From NCBI GenBank assembly GCA_964504195.1, contig CAZDDI010000016.1, positions 5,564 to 69,563 of the forward strand: a stretch of 64,000 bases of DNA. The letters run 5' to 3'. Of this stretch, positions 1-8,013 are shown piece by piece. Each line of letters starts with the position of its first letter. Position 1 is the first letter of the stretch. The notes beneath the pieces are model-generated. The model worked only from the letters and a program-made list of their open reading frames with translations, searched no databases and was not told where the DNA came from. The position numbers and the translations under genes were made by a program. This DNA comes from CAZDDI01 sp964504195. Its GTDB lineage: Bacteria; Chloroflexota; Anaerolineae; B4-G1; SLSP01.

Positions 1-401
1 ACCAGCAGCAACTCTACCACAGTCGCCACAAGAAGGACAACGGGAATGGCATACATGGTATGCATCTCCGCCCAATAAGAAATCACTATCAGACTACTAC
101 CCCAAAGCACAAACAGAAGTGCTCTATAGAGTCTTGTCAACCATGGGAGGGTGAAAGCCGCTAAGAGCAGGTTCATCACGACTATGAGAGGCAAGGTGAG
201 ATCAACCACCGGATCAAGCATTCTCAAGCCCATCCTGAACACGTCGGCTATTGAGGCAAAGGTAAGTGGAGGCCAGTACCCGCTTGGCCCCAACGGCCAA
301 TACATCCACAACAAGGTTATTGGGCCTGTTAAGGGAGAAGGCAGACAGGAGGCGATAATCGTAAGCAACACCAACATGGGGCGCACCCTGTGCTCAGTCA
401 T
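1..401 (-). CDS. Membrane protein, paralogue of next gene (3' end cut by window edge)
   Basis: An open frame read from the ATG at 401 down to base 1 gives 133 residues beginning MTEHRVRPMLVLLTIIASC. It aligns along its length with the neighbour at 838-1260 (shared MTE.(K/R)VRPMLVL.TI.ASCLP, NL.LA.FT.PWL.(K/R)LYR, LFVLWG and IPVVLLV.T). Several hydrophobic helices separated by short Arg-rich loops indicate an integral membrane protein. An AGGAGA box precedes the ATG; an ATG at 407 in the same frame lies too close to it. The C-terminus lies outside the window. Function unknown. The pair looks like a tandem duplication. Confidence 0.72.
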   Translation of the reverse strand, partial: MTEHRVRPMLVLLTIIASCLPSPLTGPITLLWMYWPLGPSGYWPPLTFASIADVFRMGLRMLDPVVDLTLPLIVVMNLLLAAFTLPWLTRLYRALLFVLWGSSLIVISYWAEMHTMYAIPVVLLVATVVELLL

Positions 402-424
402 CTTCATTCTCCTTCAAAAATAGC

Positions 425-490
425 TGTAACGCGAAGCGTCTGCTTCGCGCGCGCGAACGGCGCATCTATGCGCTGACAGTTCGCGCTACA
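425..490. repeat. Double-hairpin dispersed repeat, copy 1
   Basis: The ends are near-perfect inverted repeats (TGTAACGCGAA at 425-435, TTCGCGCTACA at 480-490; 10 of 11 pair). Inside are a hairpin GCGAAGC/GCTTCGC and a second arm built on GCGAAC/GTTCGC. A related copy lies at 58992-59043, and both are followed by TTTTCATC. This resembles a REP/BIME-type unit. Confidence 0.6.
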
Positions 491-837
491 TTTTCATCAT
501 CGTTGGTGTGCCAAAGGCACATGGAAACTCCTCTGTCATCGGTCAGAAACCATCGTTACTCGCCTCTCAGCAGTTGGCGGTTTTACCCGTTGTCCCGGCA
601 TATCCAGCCAAGCTGACACAGACTGATAATGATAGAGCGCACGCACGAACCAATGACGATGCCGGCCACGGCTTGCAAGATAGGGAGGCTGTCCCCGGGG
701 CTATACGGCTTCCGCGCGCAGGAGACGTTGCCCGTCGGCGTGCTCCAGGATGTAGGGGGTGGGGTGACCTGTCACGGTGACGGCAACGCGTTGGCCTGAT
801 CCAAACGCTATCTCCACTCAAGAGAGTGACGGCTACC
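491..837. other. Gap with no supported gene
   Basis: About 350 bases between the two paralogous membrane genes. Short open frames exist on both strands but none has a ribosome binding site, family resemblance or conserved start. On the minus strand a stretch ending near 718 reads VAVTVTGHPTPYILEHADG and stops, which may be a decayed coding remnant. I call no gene here. Confidence 0.4.
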
Positions 838-1260
838 TCAGGCATGCTTACGTGACAGTCGCTCATTACGCACCAGCACCCCCTCCATCAAAGTCACCAC
901 AAGAAGGACCACGGGAATGGTGTATATCCGCCCTGAATCACGCGGAAGCAAGATTATAAAATTACCCCAAAGTACGAATAGCATCCCTCTATAGAGCTTC
1001 CTCAACCACGGGTTGGTGAAACTCGCCAGACATAGGTTCATGACGATCAGAATAGGCAGCGTAAAACACAGCACCCGAGCGGGCCATTCCACGCTTAACC
1101 AAACCACGATATCCTTCATAGATGTAGAGACAAGCGAAGGAAATAACTCAACTTCTACTACAAAGTAGAGCAGCAGAAGTATCGTCGGTTCAGAAGGAGG
1201 CAAGCATGAGGCCATGATCGTAAACAGCACCAACATAGGACGGACCTTGCGTTCAGTCAT
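838..1260 (-). CDS. Small integral membrane protein
   Basis: 140 residues starting MTERKVRPMLVLFTIMAS. About four hydrophobic segments are visible (roughly residues 8-35, 60-80, 88-105 and 112-130) with basic loops between (NPWLRKLYRG, RNERLSRKHA), so it should sit in the cytoplasmic membrane. AGGAGAATAAAG lies directly before the ATG. It is a full-length paralogue of the partial gene at the window start; the two give each other support as real genes. No known domain or catalytic motif is recognised, and nearby genes do not suggest a role. Confidence 0.7.
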   Translation of the reverse strand: MTERKVRPMLVLFTIMASCLPPSEPTILLLLYFVVEVELFPSLVSTSMKDIVVWLSVEWPARVLCFTLPILIVMNLCLASFTNPWLRKLYRGMLFVLWGNFIILLPRDSGRIYTIPVVLLVVTLMEGVLVRNERLSRKHA

Positions 1261-1317
1261 CTTTATTCTCCTTCAAAAATAGGCTCTCCGCCATCCCGAC
1301 CGAAGGGAGGAACCCCG

Positions 1318-1584
1318 TTATAGTAGAACGAGATTCCTCGCTACGCTCGGAATGACAGTTAACGTATTGTGACCCACCAGGTAGCGCGTATCGCCCGCCT
1401 GGAGCAGTGCGGGGATCCCGGGCACAGCCCAGTCCCAGGTGTACGCGGTGGTCATGCTGCCGGAGTGATTCAGATCAACCACCTGTTGCACCGCGCGCAG
1501 GCCGTCGGCGGTGTACCCGTATAGGTAGAGGCGGTTAGCCGCAGTTACTTGACACCACATCCGTAGTATGGACATGCTTCCCAC
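1318..1584 (-). pseudogene. Rhs/YD-repeat protein fragment
   Basis: The minus strand reads RLYLYGYTADGLRAVQQ then TTAYTWDWAVPGIPALLQ and DTRYLVG. This is the pattern of Rhs/YD-repeat shells (Y.YDG.GRR......TTYVWDL..GLP.VLQ....Y.YG). Only about 60 residues remain of a family normally above 1000, with no credible start. The 3' end runs into a short dispersed repeat (reads VIPSVARNLV) at about 1323-1358. This is most likely a leftover of a larger polymorphic protein gene, not an expressed one. Confidence 0.5.
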
Positions 1585-2090
1585 GCGGGACGGATCTCAA
1601 TCAAACCTTCAAATTGTTCGTGATGGTCATCCCAATCTCGCAAATGATCACTATAGTTACCCATGATAGGTAAAAAAGCCCCGAATTCCCAAGGCTGCTG
1701 TGCATTGGCGCGTACAAAGATATACACGGCGCAAAACCCGCATGGCCAAGCGTCAAAAGGACTAGAGATATGCGCAGAGTCAACCGCCACGGCGGCGTAA
1801 GCCTGGCAGCGGGTCTCGGTGTATTCTAAAACGTAATGGTGTGTGACGGTGACGGTTAAGTCAGCCATCTCGGGCGTTTCCCGGCGTTCGAACTCATAAT
1901 CGGTGATGAGTTGACTGAGTTCGTTGCCCTGTTCCGTCATGAGGGCGTCCAGCCACGTCTGAGTTGCCTGAGCGGCAAGTGCTGGCGTTTCTCTTTTCGC
2001 GCTGAAGCGTAACCATCCCAGCAGCCCTAGACTCGCACAGCATATGGCACAAAGCGACAGTCCCCACCAGATAGCTTTTCTACGGTCCAT
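1545..2090 (-). CDS. Membrane-anchored protein of unknown function
   Basis: 181 residues. I chose the ATG at 2090 (MDRRKAIWWGLSLCAICC) because GGAGGGGGAGC lies 4-5 bases upstream; a longer frame to 2243 runs through the GNAT remnant. Residues 5-25 form a single signal anchor (IWWGLSLCAICCASLGLLGW), with the rest outside the membrane. The body (TWLDALMTEQGNELSQLITDYE, then beta-rich VTVTHHYVLEY) has the look of an NTF2-like fold, which is only a guess. Ends with a Cys-containing tail (CPYYGCGVK). It resembles the anchored 148-aa protein at 50031-50477 in layout only. Confidence 0.6.
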   Translation of the reverse strand: MDRRKAIWWGLSLCAICCASLGLLGWLRFSAKRETPALAAQATQTWLDALMTEQGNELSQLITDYEFERRETPEMADLTVTVTHHYVLEYTETRCQAYAAVAVDSAHISSPFDAWPCGFCAVYIFVRANAQQPWEFGAFLPIMGNYSDHLRDWDDHHEQFEGLIEIRPAWEACPYYGCGVK

Positions 2091-2173
2091 ATTGCTCCCC
2101 CTCCAGGCTTTTCGCATCTGATATTGCTGATAATGCGTTTCCATGTCCCAGGTGTGCCAATCCCATGGTGTAC

Positions 2174-2365
2174 TCAGTCCCCACACCTTGAGAGCTTGGG
2201 CCACATTTGCCAGGACATGACTAAGATTTGCATAGCCCCGCACTCGCTGCTGTACACTTTGCGGAAGCCGATAGCCTGGTAGAAAGCCTAATCCGAGCCG
2301 ACGTAGGCCACTGTCACGCGCTGGTAATCTTTAGGGTGTTGATAGGGGCGGAATTGCACTGTCAT
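2174..2365 (-). pseudogene. GNAT acetyltransferase remnant with internal deletion
   Basis: The ATG at 2365 opens MTVQFRPYQHPKDYQRV, a normal GNAT N-terminus, and hits a TAG after 25 codons. The same frame continues directly with AFYQAIGFRKVYSSECG, the usual GNAT C-terminal A..FY.(K/A).GF motif. The roughly 100 residues that carry the acetyl-CoA binding site are missing. The gene is dead, with both ends surviving in one frame. Confidence 0.6.
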
Positions 2366-2378
2366 AGAGCGTGTTTCC

Positions 2379-5300
2379 TCACTTTTGCCGCAAGGTGAGC
2401 GGGAGGTAGACCTGGGTGCTGTACGCCAACGTGCCCGCACTGGCCGTTAGCCGGTGGGTGCCGGAGAAGACAGCGGTGTTGACGGTGTAACCGGGGCTGA
2501 CATTGTGCGCCTGGATGGTGAGAGTGATTCGTTCATTAGCGGCAAGCGGGACGGTCCAGTTGACCCATTGCCCGCCGACGCTGGGCACGGGATCGCGGCT
2601 GCCGCTGACGCCCAGCACCGTAGCCGCCGCGGGGACTGTATCACTGATGAAAACGGTGTGCGCGGTCGCTCCGGCCTGGTAGACCAATTGATAGGTGTAG
2701 CTACTGCCAGGAGGGAACGCACTCGGGATAGCCGATTTGGTCGCGCTCGGTCCGGTAAGTTGTGCCGCCAACGCTGCGCGCGCCGCGTAGAGATCAGTAG
2801 GCACGCGGCTGAACAGCGTCCGCGAGGCGATGAATTCCTGCGCCAGCGCATCGGCAGCGTTGGGGACGCCGATGCGTGGCTGTGCCCCGCCGTTGACCAG
2901 CCACAGGTACTCGTAATCCTCCATCCCTTCCCGCAGCAATTCCCAGCGGATAGAAGGCACGAGCCGGTTACTCTGCGGATTGCTGGCATCGAAAGCAATC
3001 GTGCTGTCTTTGGGCGGATAGAACATGAAGCCATCGCCATTAGCATCGTTGATCCAGGGCTGTGCCCAGGGATCGGGGCTCCAATCGGTAGTGGCGTAGT
3101 AGAGCAGGCCATCCACCCGCTCCAGCCAGGCCAGCCAGGGTGTGATGCGCGCTTCCACGCCAGTGCGATCTATGATGGTGGGGTTGGGCAAAGGGGGGCG
3201 ATCACCGTACAGGAAGTACCACCAAACCTCTTCGCCGTGATGTTGCTGGCGATTGTGCGAAGCTACCACCTCATAATTGGTAATGGTCGGCAGCCAGATA
3301 TCAATTTTAGCATTAGGATACGTCGCATTGGCGTAAATACCCGCTTCCACTTGCTCGCTCAGCATGATGCGGACGTGCGGCGCGGCGGCTTTGGTCTGCT
3401 GTGCTAGATACGCCACAATGTTGTAATCGCTAAGCGTCTGTGGCTCGTTGACGATGTGGTAGTAGCCGCGTGAGGCGTAATCGCCGGTGGCGTGCAGGTA
3501 ATGGCTCACCGCGCTCCAATACTGGAACCATTTAGTGTTGTAGGCTGCATTGCCGGGCGGATCTGTGCCCCGGCTTTGGCTGCAAAACGATGAGGGGCGG
3601 CTATCGGGCGGCCAATTGCTGGCCGGGCCGCGAATGAGGAAGGTGGGGAAACCTGTGCCATTAGCCAGCGCGTTGCCGACCAGGTATTTCTGCGCCAGCG
3701 TGTGAAAATCCCAGTCGCCCCAGGCATCGGGATTGAGTCCCCCGTTGCAGTCGTATTCCACGCCGCCGGGATAGTTCAGCCCGGCGGGCCACCCCACGCC
3801 CTTGGGGGTGAGCCGGTGCGCGGCAAAATCTTCGTAGAGCGCATCCACCAACGTCCAATAGCCGGGTTGGACACTGCCGCCGACGGTGCCCTTGTATTGC
3901 GCAACCACCTGGCTCCATCCGAAGCCCCACTCCCCGGCCAGGTGAATCTGCTGCGGCAATGCAAAGCCCCACACCTCCAACTGCACCGGTACAGTGGCCG
4001 TGCCGATGGTCACGGAGCCGTTATACACTCCCGGCGCAGCATCGCGCGGGACATGGAGGGTGAACCACAGCGGTTGGTTGCTGTGAGCCGGGAAAGTCAC
4101 CGTGCCGCCGGGCGCGATGGGGTAGAGTGGATCGGGCCATTCACCCAGCCGCCCCCAGGCGTCGCTGAGTCTGGTCAGGGTGACGTAGTCCACGCGATGG
4201 AGTGTCACCGCCGAGGCGGGGATGGTCGCGCTGCCGTTGGTGAACGCGGAGACGGTCACCGCCAGGGATTGGGCGGTGGGCGAGCGCACCACTAGCTGGA
4301 ACGGCTCGTACTCATCCTGAGCCGCCTGAATGCGCAACGGCGCGCTCGTAACCGGAGTGATTTGCGCGCGCAGAATCTTCTCGGTGGGCGGCGCGGCCCA
4401 GACGGCCAGGCTGCCCGTGCTCGCCCCGGCGACCTGGTGGTAATAGCCGCCCGCCTCCGGTGCGCCGACGGTGCCGGTAAGCGTGGCCGCCCCCAGCGTC
4501 GCCAGCGTGGGTTGCGGATGGCCTTCGTGCATCAGCGTATCGAAGTAGATGTAATACAGGTTCGTGCTGCCATCCGCCTGCCACTTGACGACCCCGCCGC
4601 CATCTTGATCCACCAGCCGGAGATTATCCCACCACGCGCGCCAGACATCGCCATCGTCCCACAGGCCATTAGGCCCGCTCACGTCGCCATGCACATCATC
4701 GCGGGTGTGAAATTCCAGGCGGGTGATATTGTTGAAACTTGGCGTGGTGCAGGTGTGAAACGGCTTGAGCGAGACGCTGACATAGTTCCAGCGATCCAGC
4801 GCCAGCGCCGGGCCGCCCTGCGTGATGTTGCTGGTGGGGCAGCCGCTCGTGTTGTAGAGTTTGAACCAGTACAGGTCGGGCGCTTGATCCAGGGCGCTGG
4901 CGTTGACTTCGGGCCAGATGTCGTACAGGAAAACCTCATAAGGCCGCCAATCGGTGAGGGCAGTAGGACGCAGTTCCACGCCTGGGTAGCCGTACCCGCC
5001 CACCGTGTTGGTGACGATGGTGCGCACCGAGGCGCTGCCCTGCGTGAAGCGCGTGGTGTCGCGCGTGACCGTGCCGAGATCGTTGGTGCTCCACCCGCTG
5101 GTCGCTTCGGCATCGTGGAGCAGGCGGCTGTAGGTCTCGGCGTAGGCTATCGGAGCGCCAGGCGTGTTACCGTAGTAGGGCACTACCCGGATCGAACGCA
5201 AATCGAGCAGTCCGCCGTTAAGCCCTAGCGTGTTGAAGAGTGTGGTGAAGTTTAGGCTGACCTCTGCCACGCCACTCCCGCTTACGGTAATAGGGATACG

Positions 5301-5426
5301 ATACGGCCAGGCTGTATCCCACCAGAGATCGTTGGGTGCAGCCTGTGCTGGCAGCGGCGCGTATGCTGTTAACCAGGTAGGCAACAATAAACAGAACAAT
5401 CCTAATACAAGCAGGTGTTTCTTCAT
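2379..5426 (-). CDS. Secreted DUF4091-type glycoside-hydrolase-like protein
   Basis: 1015 residues. N-terminal signal peptide (MKKHLLVLGLFCLLLPTWL, cleavage likely after AQA at about residue 29). Residues 30-330 are beta-rich (WWDTAWPYRIPITVSGSGVAEVSL and a lectin-like WD..VWRAWWDNLRLVD). The centre (about 340-850) matches DUF4091/GH123-like proteins, including the end pattern SIRWELLREGMEDYEYLWL. Residues 900-1000 form a DUF11-like wall domain (ITLTIQAHNVSPGYTVNTA), and the protein ends VYLPLTLRQK. A role in binding or cutting an extracellular glycan is inferred; no catalytic pair is assigned. AGGAGTATCG precedes the ATG at 5426. Confidence 0.82.
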   Translation of the reverse strand: MKKHLLVLGLFCLLLPTWLTAYAPLPAQAAPNDLWWDTAWPYRIPITVSGSGVAEVSLNFTTLFNTLGLNGGLLDLRSIRVVPYYGNTPGAPIAYAETYSRLLHDAEATSGWSTNDLGTVTRDTTRFTQGSASVRTIVTNTVGGYGYPGVELRPTALTDWRPYEVFLYDIWPEVNASALDQAPDLYWFKLYNTSGCPTSNITQGGPALALDRWNYVSVSLKPFHTCTTPSFNNITRLEFHTRDDVHGDVSGPNGLWDDGDVWRAWWDNLRLVDQDGGGVVKWQADGSTNLYYIYFDTLMHEGHPQPTLATLGAATLTGTVGAPEAGGYYHQVAGASTGSLAVWAAPPTEKILRAQITPVTSAPLRIQAAQDEYEPFQLVVRSPTAQSLAVTVSAFTNGSATIPASAVTLHRVDYVTLTRLSDAWGRLGEWPDPLYPIAPGGTVTFPAHSNQPLWFTLHVPRDAAPGVYNGSVTIGTATVPVQLEVWGFALPQQIHLAGEWGFGWSQVVAQYKGTVGGSVQPGYWTLVDALYEDFAAHRLTPKGVGWPAGLNYPGGVEYDCNGGLNPDAWGDWDFHTLAQKYLVGNALANGTGFPTFLIRGPASNWPPDSRPSSFCSQSRGTDPPGNAAYNTKWFQYWSAVSHYLHATGDYASRGYYHIVNEPQTLSDYNIVAYLAQQTKAAAPHVRIMLSEQVEAGIYANATYPNAKIDIWLPTITNYEVVASHNRQQHHGEEVWWYFLYGDRPPLPNPTIIDRTGVEARITPWLAWLERVDGLLYYATTDWSPDPWAQPWINDANGDGFMFYPPKDSTIAFDASNPQSNRLVPSIRWELLREGMEDYEYLWLVNGGAQPRIGVPNAADALAQEFIASRTLFSRVPTDLYAARAALAAQLTGPSATKSAIPSAFPPGSSYTYQLVYQAGATAHTVFISDTVPAAATVLGVSGSRDPVPSVGGQWVNWTVPLAANERITLTIQAHNVSPGYTVNTAVFSGTHRLTASAGTLAYSTQVYLPLTLRQK

Positions 5427-5442
5427 CGATACTCCTCCGCAA

Positions 5443-5575
5443 ATAGTGGCTCTTTTTCAGATCTGTCAAGTTTTGCACAAACTGTGTTTAGCAGTATTTT
5501 GCCGGTGAACAAGAGTTGTCCTAGTGTTAAGTCTTTCAAACCTGTCAGGTCTGTAGGCTACACTTAATGACATTG
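5443..5575. repeat. Degenerate copy of the CAATGTCAT inverted-repeat element
   Basis: Aligns with the intact element at 63720-63853: AGATCTGTCAAGTTTTG matches AGACCTGGCAGGTTTTG, GGTGAACAAGAGTTGTCCTA matches the middle, and TTTCAAACCTGTCAGGTCTG with the AATGACATTG end matches the right part. The left terminal repeat is not recognisable, so the left boundary is approximate. Confidence 0.5.
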
Positions 5576-5676
5576 GAACGTCAGTTGCGGTAAAGCCGTT
5601 GCCTAAAATCCTCTTGTTTTTGTTCCTGCTCCATGTTGCGGCGCGGGGTAGGGAGAATAGCATTAATTGATTTTGC

Positions 5677-5797
5677 TACCGTACACTTGTAGATTTTTGC
5701 CACGAATTCACTCGCATTAACACGAAAACAATAAGAAATTCGTAAAATTCGTGCTAATTCGTGGCTAAAACTGAATGCGCTTGGAAAATGTACGGTA
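5677..5797. repeat. 121-bp palindromic element
   Basis: Perfect 9-bp terminal inverted repeats TACCGTACA (5677-5685) and TGTACGGTA (5789-5797) enclose an inner inverted repeat GCCACGAATT / AATTCGTGGC. No open frame. It resembles a miniature inverted-repeat element. No flanking target duplication is evident. The stretch between this and the cupin gene holds nothing else I can support. Confidence 0.5.
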
Positions 5798-5849
5798 GAC
5801 AAACCAGAATTAGCGGATTGAGAGACATTGAGCCGGGCATCTGATCTAC

Positions 5850-6188
5850 CTACAATAAGCGTGTGCTCTCGGTAGGGCGCGGCGTTTTGACCACCAGGCA
5901 GCGGAAGACCATAGTGCTCTGATTTAGCAGCCGATGTGGGATGCGCACCGGGCTTTCGATGAGCATGTCGCGCACAACGGGCTGCTGTTCGCCGCCAATT
6001 TCCACAATGCCTTCGCCTTCTAGCACATAGAAAAACACATCCACCGGTGTGATATGCAACTTAAGCATTTCACCGGGTTGCAGCGTCACCATCACTGCCT
6101 GTGCGTGCTCTGTACTGAGCAACTCACGGGCGCTGATGCCGTGGGGATTAGGGGACTCAGCTGCGGTTAAAGCATTGATAATGTTCAT
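5850..6188 (-). CDS. Cupin-domain protein
   Basis: 112 residues. The ATG at 6188 (MNIINALTAAE) has AGGAGG seven bases upstream; a TTG six bases earlier is less likely. A single cupin barrel covers about residues 30-105: LQPGEMLKLHITPVDVFFYVLEGEG is motif 1 and VRDMLIESPVRIPHRLLN is motif 2. Some of the usual metal-binding histidines are replaced, so it may be a binding or sensing cupin, not an enzyme. A second cupin lies at 32167. No operon partner. Confidence 0.75.
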   Translation of the reverse strand: MNIINALTAAESPNPHGISARELLSTEHAQAVMVTLQPGEMLKLHITPVDVFFYVLEGEGIVEIGGEQQPVVRDMLIESPVRIPHRLLNQSTMVFRCLVVKTPRPTESTRLL

Positions 6189-6627
6189 TAGCAATCCTCC
6201 TGGAAATAGTGATTGGTGTATGATGAGCAGTGCGCGGTTTCAGCTATTCTGTTGACTCACGGGTCTCTGCTCGGGGAACTCATTACGCCTTGCTCGCTGC
6301 ATTCAACGTACGCTCCAGCCGTGCAAGCAAAATTTGCTGCGCCTCTGGTGTCAGCAGGATGCGGTTGACGCTCTAATAGCCCGGGTTGCTCTAATTTCCG
6401 CATTCCTACGCTGCCAGTGGGAGGTATGAGTGTTCAGGCCATCGGCTATATCTTGTAGGCTGCATCCCGGCGCCGTAGTGCCCTACTCTAGAAGTGCCAG
6501 CTGTGCTGAGGAAATCCCCACTTCCTTAAAAGGGGGCTGTCCCGGCCCTGCTGCGCGCAACCGGCGCAGCAATTTAACAAACTGTTCGGTTAGAGTGCAG
6601 TTTTCAGTTATCGCTCGGCTGTTTATT
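6189..6627. other. Gap with decayed coding trace
   Basis: No gene is supported. On the minus strand, 6290-6375 reads SVNRILLTPEAQQILLARLERTL and ends at a TAA, with in-frame stops just upstream. This looks like the C-terminal tip of a lost protein. The rest is featureless. Confidence 0.35.
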
Positions 6628-6768
6628 GTAACTACTCAGCCTTGTCATTGCGAGCCGCGTCTCCGTGGCGTCCGTTCGTCTCCGAACGGCGCAATCTCGT
6701 TCATAGTTTAGATTGCTTCGCCGCAGACGGCGCGCAATGACAAATATAGTTTGAGCTTGAGTAGTTAC
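6628..6768. repeat. 141-bp nested inverted-repeat element
   Basis: Outer arms GTAACTACTCA (6628-6638) and TGAGTAGTTAC (6758-6768) pair perfectly over 11 bp; inner arms TTGTCATTGCG (6642-6652) and CGCAATGACAA (6733-6743) also pair perfectly. A third small palindrome CCGTTCG/CGAACGG lies inside. No coding capacity. Looks like a MITE or a widespread intergenic repeat of the CATTGCGAGC type. Confidence 0.55.
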
Positions 6769-6874
6769 CGTTAATTTAGACTAACTAAATATATCACGTA
6801 AATGATAATCTGTCGAGATTGTGGAGAAATTGAAATTCCCCAGCGCTAATGGTTTTGAGGTTGCCAGGGGGGTG

Positions 6875-7720
6875 CTATACGCTGCGGCGCACCACTACCC
6901 CGCCTACTGCCGCGCCGAGATCGCGCCCAATGACGGGGCATTTGATTTGTAGCCAGCAGAACACGCGCGGCCCAGCATCGTTGAGCATCTCGTAGTTTGC
7001 CTGTCCCTTAGCGATGATGAGCGGCGCGGCGGCGTAGACCTGGCGGAATGCCTCCGAACACAGCGGCAGAATCGTGCCCGGCGCGTCGGAGCCATTATCA
7101 ATGATCTCAGCGCATGTCTCCAATCCCGCTGCCAGCGCATCTTCACGGGTCGCATCGTTGAGCGTGGGGCCGCCTTTCACTGCGTAGGTCACGGGCAGCG
7201 GCAGCGCTTCAATCAACACGCGGTCGAAAACCGTTTCCCCGGCGTTATCCGCCAGGAACAGCACCCGGTCGGCGCTGGTCAACGCGGCGCGCAGGGCCGG
7301 TAAATCATCCACCGCCAAGGGCGCGGCCAGTACACGCTCCACCGTTGCCCAGAGGTCCGGCAAGGCGTCGGTCTGGGCGAAGTCAATGATGTTGCCCGCG
7401 ATACTCAGCCGCACTGCCGTCTCCAGCGGGTCGGCGCTTTCCGTGACGAGCGCTTTGAGCCGGGGATACAGCGCCAGCGCCGCATGTGTGCTTTGCTCTT
7501 TGATAACGTGGTAGGGGTCGCTATGCCCCATTCGCTCTCGCACAATACGATGTACGGCGTAGCCGATCTCCGGCGGGCTTTGGCCGGGCGGGAGCGTTTG
7601 GAGCAAGGCCAAGGTCTCCCCTATGATCGCGTGCTGCTGCACAGCATCCGCGCCCACCTGCCGCGCGGCGCGCAAGGCCTGGAGCAAAAAGCAGGGGTAG
7701 CAATCGAGATAAGTACGCAT
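6875..7720 (-). CDS. DUF89 / ARMT1-like protein (damage-control phosphatase family)
   Basis: 281 residues starting MRTYLDCYPCFLLQALRAAR, the typical opening of bacterial and archaeal DUF89 proteins with its CYPCF cysteine pair. The metal-site motifs LADNAGETVFDRVLIEAL (about 150-167) and EIIDNGSDAPGTIL (about 200-213) are present, as is AKGQANYE. The family contains metal-dependent phosphatases that remove damaged sugar or nucleotide phosphates; substrate here unknown. The ATG at 7720 overlaps the TAA of the upstream membrane gene by one base, so it is translationally coupled. Longer in-frame readings start inside that gene and are rejected. Confidence 0.82.
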   Translation of the reverse strand: MRTYLDCYPCFLLQALRAARQVGADAVQQHAIIGETLALLQTLPPGQSPPEIGYAVHRIVRERMGHSDPYHVIKEQSTHAALALYPRLKALVTESADPLETAVRLSIAGNIIDFAQTDALPDLWATVERVLAAPLAVDDLPALRAALTSADRVLFLADNAGETVFDRVLIEALPLPVTYAVKGGPTLNDATREDALAAGLETCAEIIDNGSDAPGTILPLCSEAFRQVYAAAPLIIAKGQANYEMLNDAGPRVFCWLQIKCPVIGRDLGAAVGGVVVRRSV

Positions 7721-8013
7721 TACATGCCCACCTGTGGCAGAAATATCCCCGCGCGCTGTTGGTAGGCGACATACTCCTGCCCCTGGATTTTGAGCAGTTG
7801 GCGCTCCTCTCCCCGGCACTCCAGATGCTGCAGCGGCGTAAAGGCAAGCAACACACCAAACCACAACCACAGCCACACTCCTGCCAGGATGAGCAGGACG
7901 CCCAGTCCCGGCATAATCCCATTCGCCGTGAACTGCGCCAGAAATAGAAACAACCCAAAGGCAGGGCACAACACGGCGCTCAGCCAGCACGGTATACCAG
8001 GTTGACCAGACAT
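7720..8013 (-). CDS. Short ICMT/PEMT-like membrane protein
   Basis: 97 residues with three hydrophobic segments (about 8-30, 33-45, 46-60) and the C-terminal signature RGEERQLLKIQGQEYVAYQQR, which matches the E..L...FG..Y..Y....R end of isoprenylcysteine carboxyl methyltransferase-like membrane proteins. Those are usually 150-200 residues, so this one is short and the N-terminal membrane part seems reduced. Catalytic ability is doubtful. It shares its boundaries with both neighbours (1-base overlaps at 8013 and 7720), so it belongs to the cluster transcript. Confidence 0.6.
   Translation of the reverse strand: MSGQPGIPCWLSAVLCPAFGLFLFLAQFTANGIMPGLGVLLILAGVWLWLWFGVLLAFTPLQHLECRGEERQLLKIQGQEYVAYQQRAGIFLPQVGM

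Noticed and set aside
2454..5228. Long plus-strand frames opposite the DUF4091-type gene
   Set aside because: Antisense shadows without ribosome sites or known motifs.
7721..7990. N-terminal extension of the DUF89 protein
   Set aside because: It overlaps the ICMT-like gene in another frame; MRTYLDCYPCF is the family start.
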